From JBLRWS01 sp047921075 (GTDB lineage Bacteria > Bacteroidota > Rhodothermia > Balneolales > Balneolaceae): a DNA stretch of 37,711 nt. A model generated the notes under the pieces. That model did no database searches. It was not told the origin of the DNA and saw nothing but the letters and a program-made list of their open reading frames with translations. The DNA lies in the NCBI GenBank assembly GCA_047921075.1, contig JBLRWS010000021.1:1-37711 (forward strand). Reading direction: 5' to 3'. The position numbers and the translations under genes were made by a program. Positions 6,935 through 15,653 of this stretch are shown here, one piece after another; the first letter of the stretch is position 1; every line of letters begins with the position of its first letter.

Positions 6935-8677
6935 ATGGAGCAACTTGTACGAGATATTACGACTCAATTCATCGCAAAACTTCCTCAGAATACCCCCTTC
7001 ATAACACCCACAGAGCTTAATGAAACGGATATTCCCCGATTTATAACCCGGCGCATGCGCGAGGAGATGATTCGAAATTTAAGCGTTTCGGTAGTGCCGC
7101 CCGAGAGCGAATGGGCCGATATGAACGCACATGATGTGGAAGAAGCGTGGGAGCATTTTTTGGAAGCCATTGTTGCTCAGATACGGATGCCTGCCGCACA
7201 TCTTCCCGCTGTTATGGAAATTGCTGTGGGTGATTGTATGGACCTGATCGTGCAGCCGCGCACAGCCATTCCGGATATTATTTTCGGAGGCAATGTCTCG
7301 CTTTCCTACGATGATTTAGAGCGTCAGTGCCGGCTTATTACCGTTAATTCTCATTTTGCCGACGCCATGTTGCGATACATGGACCGCAAAGGTAAAAACG
7401 AGCTTACCCGCGAGGAGTGCTCCCATATTATACAGCGTGTGGATAACCGGCTCATCGGTTCGTACAATCCCCTGAACTGGGCTCAGTTAATGGAGCCGCT
7501 ATTTCGTTTGACCGGCCCGAAGGCTGACAGTGACCTGTTCCGCATCTTTTTTGAAGACAAAGGCCTGAAGCCTGCTGCCAAACGGTTTGATGAGATAAAC
7601 GCCAGCCTGAGCAAATCGGAATTTATTGAGGTGCTTTCGGCCCCGGATCTGCTTCGGGAAGAAATAGTTGATGATGTAGATGCGACAAGAAATTTTAAAA
7701 AGCCGGGAAATACATCAACGCCATCTGCCAAAAGTAAGGCAACACCCGCAGAGCCGGACCAAGGGGAGCAACAACCGATCGATTTTGATTTCACCTATCG
7801 GATTCCAAAAATCGATGACAGCGGGCAGGTTATCGGGTCAGAAGGAGAGAGTAAGGATACCGGAGAACGCTTTGCCGCCGAGGAGGATGAAGACTCCATT
7901 CTGGCCAATTTTCGGAAAAAGCATCGTCCGGCTGCTGACGAGAGTGATGCTGAAGACACAACATCCCGAACAGATGACAAAGACAAGAGTGAGTCTGCGG
8001 AAGCACCGTCAACTTCTTCCGAAGAAGAGTCCCCGCTCTATGCCCGTTTTTCAGTAGAGGATGAGAGCGATGATACAAGAACAGACCGTGAAGAGGCGGC
8101 CGGGATGGATTCGGAACCGGACGCACCCGCTGAGGAGCCCGATTCCGAAAAGCCGGCATTATTTACGCTGGATGAGGATTTGTATGTAGAGCACGACATG
8201 GAAGATGATGCCGAAACACTTGCTGCCCGTTTCTTTATCGACTCGGAAGAATCTTCCGAAGAGCAGACCGAGGCAGACGATGAGGAGGTCTCGCCAATTT
8301 GGCAATCGTTTTTTCTGGGGGATCAACCGGAAGAGCGAAACATCGATGAAGAGGACGAGGAGGCCGAAGAGCTCGCAAATCGTGTCAAAAAAGAACAAAT
8401 TAAAAAAGAGAAAGAAGAATTAACCCAGCTGGCGAACTGGTTGTCGGACGATCGCGCGCGCTTCAACCACAGGCTGTTCCGAAACGGGCCGGTTAGCTAC
8501 GAGCAGGCCTTGCGCGAATTAAGCAAATGTGAGGATTGGAAAGAAGCTTCGCGATTTATCGAAAAAGGGATATTTTCTAAGAACAAAGTAGATATGTACG
8601 ACGATGCCGCTGTCGATTTTATTGACAGGATGCACGCCTATTTCATTGAATGTAAATCTCTTAACAAATCCAGTTAG
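6935..8677 (+). CDS. Acidic conserved hypothetical protein with disordered centre and repeated short motif
   Basis: 580 residues with no signal peptide, so probably cytoplasmic. I do not recognise the family. Three parts are visible: an alpha-helical N-terminal region (1-245), a low-complexity centre (about 250-480) very rich in Asp, Glu and Ser, and a helical, charged C-terminal region (about 480-575: KKEQIKKEKEELTQLANWL, then FIEKGIFSKN). In the centre a motif recurs: SILANF (321-326), SPLYARF (366-372), ETLAARF (427-433) and SPIWQSF (453-459), each in an acidic setting. Such motifs in disordered chain often dock onto a partner protein. Its stop codon (8675-8677) touches the start of the carboxylase gene (8678), so the two are very probably co-translated. 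Confidence 0.8.
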   Translation: MEQLVRDITTQFIAKLPQNTPFITPTELNETDIPRFITRRMREEMIRNLSVSVVPPESEWADMNAHDVEEAWEHFLEAIVAQIRMPAAHLPAVMEIAVGDCMDLIVQPRTAIPDIIFGGNVSLSYDDLERQCRLITVNSHFADAMLRYMDRKGKNELTREECSHIIQRVDNRLIGSYNPLNWAQLMEPLFRLTGPKADSDLFRIFFEDKGLKPAAKRFDEINASLSKSEFIEVLSAPDLLREEIVDDVDATRNFKKPGNTSTPSAKSKATPAEPDQGEQQPIDFDFTYRIPKIDDSGQVIGSEGESKDTGERFAAEEDEDSILANFRKKHRPAADESDAEDTTSRTDDKDKSESAEAPSTSSEEESPLYARFSVEDESDDTRTDREEAAGMDSEPDAPAEEPDSEKPALFTLDEDLYVEHDMEDDAETLAARFFIDSEESSEEQTEADDEEVSPIWQSFFLGDQPEERNIDEEDEEAEELANRVKKEQIKKEKEELTQLANWLSDDRARFNHRLFRNGPVSYEQALRELSKCEDWKEASRFIEKGIFSKNKVDMYDDAAVDFIDRMHAYFIECKSLNKSS

Positions 8678-10228
8678 ATGAGTAAACGCGATAAAGCTGA
8701 CCTATTGCTGCAAAAACGTGAACAGGCAGCCCGGGGTGGCGGCTTAAAGCGAATTGAAAAACAGCACGAAAAAGGAAAACTAACCGCAAGGGAACGGATC
8801 GATATTCTGGTTGATGCCGATTCCTTTCAGGAAATTGATGCGTTTGTAGAGCATCGAAGCTCCGCGTTTGGCCTCGATAAGCAAAAATTTCCGGGCGATG
8901 GGGTGGTAACCGGCTTTGCAAAAATCAATGGCCGGCCGATCTATCTCTTCAGTCAGGATTTTACCGTGTTTGGCGGTTCACTTTCCGAAACCCATGCCGA
9001 AAAGATCTGTAAAATCATGGATCTTGCCCTGAAGAACGGCGTGCCGGTAATTGGACTTAACGATTCCGGCGGTGCGCGCATTCAGGAAGGAGTAAGCTCT
9101 CTGGGCGGCTATGCCGAAGTGTTTTGGCGCAACTCGATGGCATCGGGTGTGGTGCCGCAAATCAGCGCGGTGATGGGCCCGTGTGCCGGTGGTGCGGTGT
9201 ACAGCCCGGCTCTCACCGACTTTGTGTGCATGGTTAAGAATACCAGCTACATGTTTGTGACCGGCCCCAATGTTGTGAAAACCGTAACTCACGAAGAGGT
9301 CACATCCGAAGACCTTGGCGGAGCTTCGGCCCACGGCACGAAATCGGGAGTGGCGCATTTCACGGCCGATAACGACGCCATATGCCTGAAAGATATTCGC
9401 AGGCTGATGAGCTATCTGCCACAAAACTGCGAAGAGAAACCGCCATCAGCCGAGCCGCAAAAGCCGGATCGCGCCAAAGCCGAAGCGCTGGATGAAATTG
9501 TGCCCGACAATTCCAACAAACCCTACGACATGAAAGAGGTGATTGAGGGCGTGATGGATCGTGACAGCTTTATGGAAGTGCATGCCGAATACGCCGATAA
9601 CATTGTGGTGGGCTTTGCCCGGCTCGACGGCCGCAGCGTGGGCATTGTGGCAAATCAGCCGCTTTCGCTGGCCGGTGTGCTCGATATCGATGCATCACTG
9701 AAAGGAGCACGCTTTGTGCGCTTTTGTGATGCGTTTAACATTCCACTGGTGGTATTTGAAGATGTACCCGGATTTTTGCCCGGTACCGATCAGGAGTGGG
9801 GCGGTATCATCAAGCACGGAGCCAAGTTGCTCTATGCATTCTGCGAAGCCACCGTTCCTAAAATGACGGTCATCACCCGAAAAGCGTACGGCGGTGCCTA
9901 CGATGTGATGAACTCCAAGCATATTCGCGCCGATTACAATGTGGCTTGGCCATCGGCTGAAATTGCCGTTATGGGAACCAAGGGAGCTGTAGAGATCATT
10001 TTCCGGAAAGAGATTGCCGCCGCAGACGATCCGGCATCAAAACAGGCCGAGCTGGAAGAGGAGTACAGCCGCGAATTTGCACATCCTTACAAAGCCGCCG
10101 CACGCGGATTTATTGATGATGTGATTTTGCCATCGGAAACCCGCGATAAGTTAATCCGGGCGTTTGAGCTCTGCCAGCATAAAGTAGATACCGTACCGAA
10201 GCGGAAACACGACAATTTACCACTGTAA
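8678..10228 (+). CDS. pccB: Acyl-CoA (propionyl-CoA type) carboxylase beta subunit
   Basis: Carboxyltransferase subunit that moves CO2 from carboxybiotin to an acyl-CoA, probably propionyl-CoA, giving methylmalonyl-CoA. The 516-residue length is normal. N-terminal half: KGKLTARERIDILVDADSF, FSQDFTVFGGSLSETHAEK, LNDSGGARIQEGV and GPCAGGAVYSPALTDF (oxyanion-hole region). C-terminal half: GRSVGIVANQP, DVPGFLPGTDQEWGGIIKHGAKLLYAF, TRKAYGGAYDVM and WPSAEIAVMG. No biotin carboxylase or biotin carrier gene is nearby, so the alpha subunit is encoded elsewhere. The gene abuts the acidic hypothetical gene and is followed by a strong terminator. The related methylmalonyl-CoA decarboxylase alpha subunit has the same fold and cannot be fully excluded. 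Confidence 0.93.
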   Translation: MSKRDKADLLLQKREQAARGGGLKRIEKQHEKGKLTARERIDILVDADSFQEIDAFVEHRSSAFGLDKQKFPGDGVVTGFAKINGRPIYLFSQDFTVFGGSLSETHAEKICKIMDLALKNGVPVIGLNDSGGARIQEGVSSLGGYAEVFWRNSMASGVVPQISAVMGPCAGGAVYSPALTDFVCMVKNTSYMFVTGPNVVKTVTHEEVTSEDLGGASAHGTKSGVAHFTADNDAICLKDIRRLMSYLPQNCEEKPPSAEPQKPDRAKAEALDEIVPDNSNKPYDMKEVIEGVMDRDSFMEVHAEYADNIVVGFARLDGRSVGIVANQPLSLAGVLDIDASLKGARFVRFCDAFNIPLVVFEDVPGFLPGTDQEWGGIIKHGAKLLYAFCEATVPKMTVITRKAYGGAYDVMNSKHIRADYNVAWPSAEIAVMGTKGAVEIIFRKEIAAADDPASKQAELEEEYSREFAHPYKAAARGFIDDVILPSETRDKLIRAFELCQHKVDTVPKRKHDNLPL

Positions 10229-10242
10229 AAGGGCTGTAGACA

Positions 10243-10281
10243 TAAAAAAAGCCGGCAGGAAAACCCTGTCGGCTTTTTTTT
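10243..10281 (+). terminator. Rho-independent terminator, probably bidirectional
   Basis: Stem 10251-10259 (GCCGGCAGG) pairs with 10265-10273 (CCTGTCGGC), with one G-T pair, around a 5-nt loop. An A-run lies before it and eight T after it. It lies between the carboxylase gene and the convergent DoxX-like gene and can end both. Confidence 0.9.
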
Positions 10282-10299
10282 GATGTACAAGTGGGTTGA

Positions 10300-10686
10300 T
10301 TACTCGTTAGACGAGGCTGACGAGTCGCTGTAGGTACTGGCGATGAAAAATGCACCACCAGCCAGCGCGAGGTCTTTCAATGCGGCCATCATTGCATTTT
10401 GAGAGGCCATTTGGTCTTCGCCCATTGCACCGGGAACATGAACGCTAACCACAAATATGAGCAGCATGATGCCCAGCAACAGGCCCGCAAGCCGAACCTG
10501 TTTTTCAATAATAAAGCTCACACAGGCGGCAAGAAGTGCCACCCCTGTCAGGTAGACCCAGAAAACGCCTCCGGGCAAAGGTACCATCATTGCCATATCG
10601 GAGGCCATCATGAAGTGAAACAACCCGAAAATACCGAAAGGCAGCGCATACAGAAATCTGCCTCCTTTGCTTAAAAATGTATCCAT
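10300..10686 (-). CDS. DoxX-like small membrane protein
   Basis: 128 residues with four predicted membrane segments: RFLYALPFGIFGLFHFMMA, GGVFWVYLTGVALLAACVSF, LAGLLLGIMLLIFVVSVHVPG and LKDLALAGGAFFIAS. The pattern, including the FGLFHFMMASDMAMMVPLPG segment and the final LKDLALAGGAF, resembles the DoxX family, inner-membrane proteins of loosely defined redox or quinone-linked role. The gene is a single unit between convergent and divergent neighbours and shares the terminator at 10243-10281. The exact function is unknown. Confidence 0.75.
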   Translation of the reverse strand: MDTFLSKGGRFLYALPFGIFGLFHFMMASDMAMMVPLPGGVFWVYLTGVALLAACVSFIIEKQVRLAGLLLGIMLLIFVVSVHVPGAMGEDQMASQNAMMAALKDLALAGGAFFIASTYSDSSASSNE

Positions 10687-10866
10687 AATTGTGTGTTTTG
10701 GTTGATATTAGAACAACGAATGTAAAAAACGAAAAATTTAACCTTAAACAAAAATCGAAATCGTTTTATTATTGCTCTATCTTTATGATTCGTAACCGAT
10801 TATGAGATCCCCAAAAGGCAGAACGTACATCAGCTACGTGCTGTTTATCAAACAAAAATCAATACC

Positions 10867-12204
10867 ATGGATCTATTTGAAGAGAATCGGCCCGAAACGC
10901 CCTCAACTGGAGGCCAGCCTTTGGCCACACGTATGCGTCCGCGGACGCTCGGGGAATATGTAGGGCAGGAGCACCTCGTCAGCGAGGGAAACATTATTCA
11001 CCGTATGGTGCACAGCGGGGTGATGGGGTCGCTGATATTTTATGGCCCGCCGAGCTCGGGCAAAACAACTCTTGCCCACGTGATTGCAACCCGCATGGAT
11101 GCTGCTTTTGATGTGGTGAATGCCGTGCTGGACGGTGTAAAAGAGTTGCGAACGGTGGTGCAAAAAGCCGATCATCGCCGCCGTGCGAACGGTCAGCAGA
11201 CGATTCTTTTTGTGGATGAGATCCATCGCTGGAACAAAGCACAGCAAGATGCACTGCTGCCTCATCTGGAGTCGGGCATTGTGCATTTGATTGGTGCTAC
11301 CACCGAGAACCCGTTCTATTCGCTGGTGGGCCCGCTGCTTTCCCGCTGTCAGTTGTTTGAGCTTTATCCGCTCACCACCGATCAGGTACGCACGATGCTG
11401 ATAAGGGCTCTGCAGGATGAAGAGCGGGGCCTTGGCCGCATCGACACGGAAACCGACGAAGAGGCGATGAACTATCTCGCCGAACAATCGGCAGGGGATA
11501 TCCGGAATGCCCTGAATGCTCTCGAAATTGCGGTTCTCTCAACACCCAAACGGGCCGATGGGGTGGTGCATATCGATCTGGAAGCGGCGAAAAATTCGAT
11601 CCAGAAACGGACGTTTCGATACGATAAAACCGGCGATGAACACTACCACTATGCATCGGCCTTTATCAAGTCTGTACGCGGGTCTGATGCGGATGCAGCG
11701 CTCTACTGGATGAATGCGATGCTCGAAGGAGGAGAAGATCCCGCATTTCTGTTTCGGCGTATGCTTATCCTGGCTTCGGAGGATGTGGGGATGGCCGACC
11801 CCTACGCCATTACGGTTGTGAACGCTACCCACGAGGCGTTTTTAAAAACGGGTATGCCGGAGGGATTTTACTTCCTGTCGCACGCCTGTGTGTTTCTGGC
11901 ACAATCGCCCAAGAGCAACAGTCTGGGAGCGGTATTTGATGTGCAGAAGAAGATACGCAGCGAAGGGGTGAAGCCGGTGCCGCCTCACCTGAAAGACAAG
12001 ACAGCCAACAGTCTGGAAAGCCGCTATTTATCGAAAGAAAATGCATCGGAAGATTATAAATATCCGCATAGTTTTGATCATAACTGGATAGATCAAACCT
12101 ATTTACCGGAGCCGCTGAAGGGTGAGAAGTGGTATAAGCCGGGTACAGAGGGAAGGGAAGCGGTACTTGCCAAACGCCTGGAAGAGTTACGAAAGAAAGG
12201 CTAA
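10867..12204 (+). CDS. rarA: Replication-associated recombination protein A (AAA+ ATPase)
   Basis: RarA/MgsA is a clamp-loader-like AAA+ ATPase that acts at stalled replication forks. At 445 residues it matches the family. Motifs: an N-terminal segment PLATRMRPRTLGEYVGQEHL, Walker A FYGPPSSGKTT (about 58-68), Walker B ILFVDEIHRWNKAQQDALLPHLE, sensor 1 IGATTENPFYSLVGPLLSR and sensor 2 region EQSAGDIRNALNALE. The C-terminal tetramerisation part is also present: YHYASAFIKSVRGSDADAALYWM, RRMLILASEDVGMADP and FLAQSPKSN. The start ATG is at 10867. A 12-bp hairpin follows the stop. Confidence 0.95.
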   Translation: MDLFEENRPETPSTGGQPLATRMRPRTLGEYVGQEHLVSEGNIIHRMVHSGVMGSLIFYGPPSSGKTTLAHVIATRMDAAFDVVNAVLDGVKELRTVVQKADHRRRANGQQTILFVDEIHRWNKAQQDALLPHLESGIVHLIGATTENPFYSLVGPLLSRCQLFELYPLTTDQVRTMLIRALQDEERGLGRIDTETDEEAMNYLAEQSAGDIRNALNALEIAVLSTPKRADGVVHIDLEAAKNSIQKRTFRYDKTGDEHYHYASAFIKSVRGSDADAALYWMNAMLEGGEDPAFLFRRMLILASEDVGMADPYAITVVNATHEAFLKTGMPEGFYFLSHACVFLAQSPKSNSLGAVFDVQKKIRSEGVKPVPPHLKDKTANSLESRYLSKENASEDYKYPHSFDHNWIDQTYLPEPLKGEKWYKPGTEGREAVLAKRLEELRKKG

Positions 12205-12210
12205 AAAATA

Positions 12211-12239
12211 CTCACCCGGAATTATCCATTCCGGGTGAG
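12211..12239 (+). terminator. Strong hairpin after rarA, probable terminator
   Basis: A perfect 12-bp stem, CTCACCCGGAAT (12211-12222) with ATTCCGGGTGAG (12228-12239), has a 5-nt loop. The sequence after it is only moderately T-rich (ATTATTGG), while the left side is A-rich, so in form it would serve minus-strand transcription better. Given its position 7 nt after the rarA stop, it most likely ends or protects that mRNA. Confidence 0.65.
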
Positions 12240-12561
12240 ATTATTGGAGCTATTGCTCTGTGTCTACCATAACACGAGTTCTTATGAAAGCGATACATCA
12301 GTCATATATACTCAGATAAAAGTATACCCGGATGGCATAAGAATCAAAAAAAATATGTATTGGTTTTTCTATAAAATAAAAATGAAACTCCTTGCTTCAG
12401 AAAAGCGCTTTTATGGAACAATAAATCATCCACTTTTGAAGCGAAATCATCTCGCAGAGACTCTCTGAATTTTCCATCCACAGCACGGTTTGTGCGGGAA
12501 TGCAAAATTGCAGAAGAATGTTTAATATTGAAACAAATTCAAAAGACTAACAATCTGCTTT
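12240..12561. other. Gene-free spacer ahead of the FMN reductase
   Basis: About 320 bp of AT-rich sequence. Short open frames in it have no ribosome-binding signal, no recognisable protein features and overlap the next gene, so I do not call them. It contains a perfect 12-bp palindrome, AAAAGCGCTTTT (12401-12412), about 150 bp before the reductase start. That might be regulatory, but there is no further support. Confidence 0.4.
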
Positions 12562-13113
12562 ATGACCATTCACATTTTAAGCTCAACCGACCGTCCCAAT
12601 TCCAACGCAAGAAAAGTATCGGATTACGTAGCCGGGCTCTTTTCTGCAGAGATCGATGCGAAGGTGTTTTCTCTGGAAGACTATCCCTTTGGGCAGGTTA
12701 ACGGTGGAAAATATGGCCACACCCCGGAAGATGTTTCAACGTTTAATGGCCATTTTTTGGATGCCGATGGCTACCTGTTTGTGGTGCCGGAGTATAACGG
12801 CGGTTTCCCGGGAGTTCTGAAACAATTTATCGACTATTTGCCATTTCCAAAGGCGCTGGCATTTAAACCCGTAAGCATGATCGGCGAAGCGGCCGGTTCG
12901 TTTGGTGCATTGCGTCCGGTTGAGCATCTGCAGGACCTTTTTATTTACCGAAAGGCCCTGGTCTATCCCGAGCGAATGTTCATAAGCGGCGTAAACGATG
13001 CCTTTGCTGCGGGCACCGGGTTGCAAGACGAGAAAATGCAATCGCTGCTGGAACAGCAAGTCCAGGGGTTCGAACAATTTGTTGAGCGGGTTGCCGGGTT
13101 CAACCCAGCTTAA
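12562..13113 (+). CDS. NAD(P)H-dependent FMN reductase family protein
   Basis: A 183-residue flavodoxin-like protein of the NADPH-dependent FMN reductase family, which reduces flavin, quinones or similar acceptors in the cytoplasm. The N-terminal strand and phosphate-binding loop read IHILSSTDRPNSNARKV, where S-T-x-R-x-x-S-N matches the family's FMN-phosphate loop. The second hallmark VVPEYNGGFPGVLKQFIDYL is complete, followed by KPVSMIGEAAGSFGALRPVEHL. The length is normal. Its last 14 bases overlap the end of the convergent response-regulator gene (13100-13113), so no terminator separates them. Confidence 0.9.
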   Translation: MTIHILSSTDRPNSNARKVSDYVAGLFSAEIDAKVFSLEDYPFGQVNGGKYGHTPEDVSTFNGHFLDADGYLFVVPEYNGGFPGVLKQFIDYLPFPKALAFKPVSMIGEAAGSFGALRPVEHLQDLFIYRKALVYPERMFISGVNDAFAAGTGLQDEKMQSLLEQQVQGFEQFVERVAGFNPA

Positions 13114-13804
13114 GCATATATCCAACCCCGTGCAGGGTTACCAGATACTTTGGGTCGTCGGGTGTAAGCTCAATTTTGGCGCGAAGCTTTGAGACGTGTA
13201 CGTCTACAGTGCGGGTATTGGTGCTGTATTCGTAGCGCCAAACCTGCTCCAGCAGCTCATCGCGAGATACAGGCTGGTTCGCGTTTTTGACGAGGTATTG
13301 AATCATTTCGACTTCCCGTACAGAAAGATCGTGCGACACGTCGTTGGGTTTATAAACCTCACCCTCTTTCAGGTCAATTTTTACCTCACCAAGGGTAAGG
13401 TTTTCAATAGGCCCTGATTTGGAATAGGAGCTGGCTCTGCGAAGACGTGCCTGGATGCGTGCCAGCAGCTCTTTTACACCAAACGGTTTTGTGAGATAAT
13501 CATCTGCACCGATGTTGAGGCCGGCTACTTTATCCACTTCCTGATCGCGGGCGGTGAGCATAATAATTGGAAACGTATGCTTGTTTTCGCGTACCTCTTT
13601 GCAGATCTCGTAACCGCTTTTGCCGGGCAGCATCAAATCCAGCAGCATCAGGTCGGGATTGTGCGTCTCTACCATATGGAGCGTCTGATCGCCATCCGAT
13701 ACAACATGTACATCGTAGCCTTCACTTTCGAGGGTGTCTTGCAGGGTAAAGATCAGACTTGGTTCATCCTCTACAATGAGGATACTCTTCTTCTCATTTG
13801 GCAT
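13100..13804 (-). CDS. OmpR/PhoB-type response regulator
   Basis: A 234-residue two-component transcription factor. The receiver domain (about 6-120) has acidic residues E12-D13, phospho-acceptor D56 in LMLLDLMLPGKSG, T in IIMLTARD and K in YLTKPFG. The C-terminal winged-helix DNA-binding domain (about 135-232) has the typical LSVREVEMIQYLVKNANQPVSRDELLEQVW and TRTVDVHVSKLRAKIE. The start ATG overlaps the end of the histidine kinase gene by 11 bp, showing translational coupling; the two form a cognate pair. Its 3' end overlaps the convergent FMN reductase gene by 14 bp. Confidence 0.96.
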   Translation of the reverse strand: MPNEKKSILIVEDEPSLIFTLQDTLESEGYDVHVVSDGDQTLHMVETHNPDLMLLDLMLPGKSGYEICKEVRENKHTFPIIMLTARDQEVDKVAGLNIGADDYLTKPFGVKELLARIQARLRRASSYSKSGPIENLTLGEVKIDLKEGEVYKPNDVSHDLSVREVEMIQYLVKNANQPVSRDELLEQVWRYEYSTNTRTVDVHVSKLRAKIELTPDDPKYLVTLHGVGYMLKLG

Positions 13805-15527
13805 ATTCTTTGGTTTCTACGTGTTTGCCTAAAGGTGCGGTTGGCGTTTGTGCCGCCCGCTCGGGATGAATACCTTCTTTACTTAGAAGCGCCGGGAAGG
13901 TAATCGTAAAGGTGGTGCCTTTGCCCGGTTCGCTATCCAAAACAATAGAGCCGCTGTTTTGTTCCACCATATTTTTGACAATGGAGAGCCCCAGGCCGTG
14001 GCCTTTGGTTTTTGCGGTCAGGCTGTTTTCGACGCGATAAAATTTGTTGAATACCAGTTTTTGGGCGCTCTTTGGGATGCCATCTCCCCGGTCTTGTACG
14101 ATAATGTCGACTTTTTTACCGGACGCCTGTATGGATAGTTTTATCCACTTCTCGCGGGAGCTGTATTTGATGGCATTTTCAACCAGGTTGTTCAGAATCG
14201 TTTCGATGTGATCGGCATCCACCATGGTCAGGGGAACGTTCTCATCAGCTTCAAAAAGAAACGTAAACCCTTTGCCCTCAATATAGGGTTGGTTGGCTTC
14301 AAAAAATTCGCGGGCAAGCAGGTCGATTTGATTGGGTGCCAGTTGTGCAGAACTGCTTACCGCATCAAGTTTGGCTGTATCGAGCAATTTGTCGATCATT
14401 TTTTTGAGCCGGACCGATTCGCGGTAAATGTGTTCGCCGTAGTTTCTGAGTCGTTGCCCATCTTTTACGCGTCCGTCGGCAATGTTTTCGCCGGCGGCCT
14501 GCATTACAGCCAGCGGTGTTTTCAGCTCGTGGGTTATATTGGCCAGAAATCCGGCTTGGCGCTCGGCCAGTTCACGTTCCCGCCGGGCATTGATAAAGAT
14601 AAACAACAGGGCGCCAAACAGGGCAAATACCGCTACGCCCAATACAAAAAGGTTTCGATTAAGTGACGAATTGGAGGCCGCAATAGCGGGCGATTCGAAG
14701 AACGTAGCGATCAGGTGCCAGTCTTCAAGCGAGTTATTGAACCGCTGCCTGAGCTCGATGGGGTATTGATCGGTATCAAACACGTAGTTTGGATCGCTGC
14801 TTACCAGAATATCACGCTGTACCCAATCGCGAAGCCACACGACCAGCCCGGTCTCTTCGGACGGGCCAAACTGTGTACGAAGCTCTTTGGCGAGATAGCC
14901 GTTTATCAGGTAGTCGCGGTCTATCACAAATGTCAGGTGGCCAACTTCGCTGCGATCATCCAGATCGATGAGCGCGAGCGACATGGTGCGGTGTGAATTA
15001 AAACTCACTTTTGCGTTCCAGTTCCACTCATCAATATTTACCCGATGCAAGCTTTTAGAAATCCCGATTCCATCACATACATACTCCGGTATGGTTGAGA
15101 CCGGGGTTAACTGCCGGCGGGCAGCATCAATTTTAAATAGCGGCTCGTCGGGTGAATTGCACCCATCCAGGCCGGGGGCAGAAAAATAGACATCGGTGAA
15201 CAGGGAGTCGGAAACGGCTTCTTCCAACGCTTCAAAAAAGGAATGGGGAAAAGTACCTCGCTGTATTATATGATTTTCCACATGTTGCATATCAATCTTG
15301 CGTACCAGAAAGAACGGGCGGTGAAACCGGTACCAAACCTGTGAGGTGAACTCTTCGAGCTGATTTTTTTGGGCATCTTTGGCCAACTCTACGGTGTTTT
15401 CGCGCAGTGCGTAGAGCGAATAGACATTCATGCCCGTAATGGCAACAACCGCAACGGTAGCAATGGCGAAGAAGATGTTGCGAAGAGTGCTTTTTTTCTT
15501 AAGCGTCTGAATTGAAAACATAGACAA
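13794..15527 (-). CDS. Membrane sensor histidine kinase
   Basis: A 577-residue kinase. The first membrane helix is at about 18-40, a periplasmic sensor part of about 250 residues has no family I recognise, and the second helix is at about 292-313. There is no clear HAMP domain; the helix leads directly into the dimerisation domain, with the phospho-acceptor H333 in FLANITHELKTPLAVM. The ATPase domain shows the N-box (NNLVENAIKYS), G1 (VQDRGDGIP), the F-box region (VFNKFYRVEN) and G2 (GHGLGLSIV). The gene overlaps the OmpR-type regulator by 11 bp. A palindrome sits 14-29 nt upstream of its start, suggesting autoregulation. Confidence 0.95.
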   Translation of the reverse strand: MSMFSIQTLKKKSTLRNIFFAIATVAVVAITGMNVYSLYALRENTVELAKDAQKNQLEEFTSQVWYRFHRPFFLVRKIDMQHVENHIIQRGTFPHSFFEALEEAVSDSLFTDVYFSAPGLDGCNSPDEPLFKIDAARRQLTPVSTIPEYVCDGIGISKSLHRVNIDEWNWNAKVSFNSHRTMSLALIDLDDRSEVGHLTFVIDRDYLINGYLAKELRTQFGPSEETGLVVWLRDWVQRDILVSSDPNYVFDTDQYPIELRQRFNNSLEDWHLIATFFESPAIAASNSSLNRNLFVLGVAVFALFGALLFIFINARRERELAERQAGFLANITHELKTPLAVMQAAGENIADGRVKDGQRLRNYGEHIYRESVRLKKMIDKLLDTAKLDAVSSSAQLAPNQIDLLAREFFEANQPYIEGKGFTFLFEADENVPLTMVDADHIETILNNLVENAIKYSSREKWIKLSIQASGKKVDIIVQDRGDGIPKSAQKLVFNKFYRVENSLTAKTKGHGLGLSIVKNMVEQNSGSIVLDSEPGKGTTFTITFPALLSKEGIHPERAAQTPTAPLGKHVETKEYAK

Positions 15528-15540
15528 TGGGTTGGAAATA

Positions 15541-15556
15541 CGTTACATACGTAACG
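15541..15556 (-). promoter_or_regulatory. Palindrome just upstream of the histidine kinase start
   Basis: CGTTACATACGTAACG has perfect 6-bp arms around ATAC. It lies 14-29 nt before the kinase ATG (15527), within the leader or promoter. A transcription factor, possibly the cognate OmpR-type regulator, could bind here, although those usually prefer direct repeats. The role is an inference. Confidence 0.4.
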
Positions 15557-15653
15557 AAATAGTATCCAAAAAAGTAAGGGAAACCAAGAGAAGCTTCCGT
15601 TCAGGAAATACTTTTTTACAACTGAAGGTAACGATTAACAGGGCGGACCGCTT

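Noticed and set aside
10903..11487. A 194-codon open frame antisense to rarA
   Set aside because: rarA is intact and certain; the antisense frame is a codon-bias shadow.
12235..12468. A 77-codon open frame between rarA and the FMN reductase
   Set aside because: It starts inside the rarA hairpin, has no ribosome-binding signal and its product has no recognisable feature; most likely chance.
12492..12701. A 69-codon open frame overlapping the start of the FMN reductase
   Set aside because: It runs in another frame over a clear flavodoxin-like protein and has no motif.
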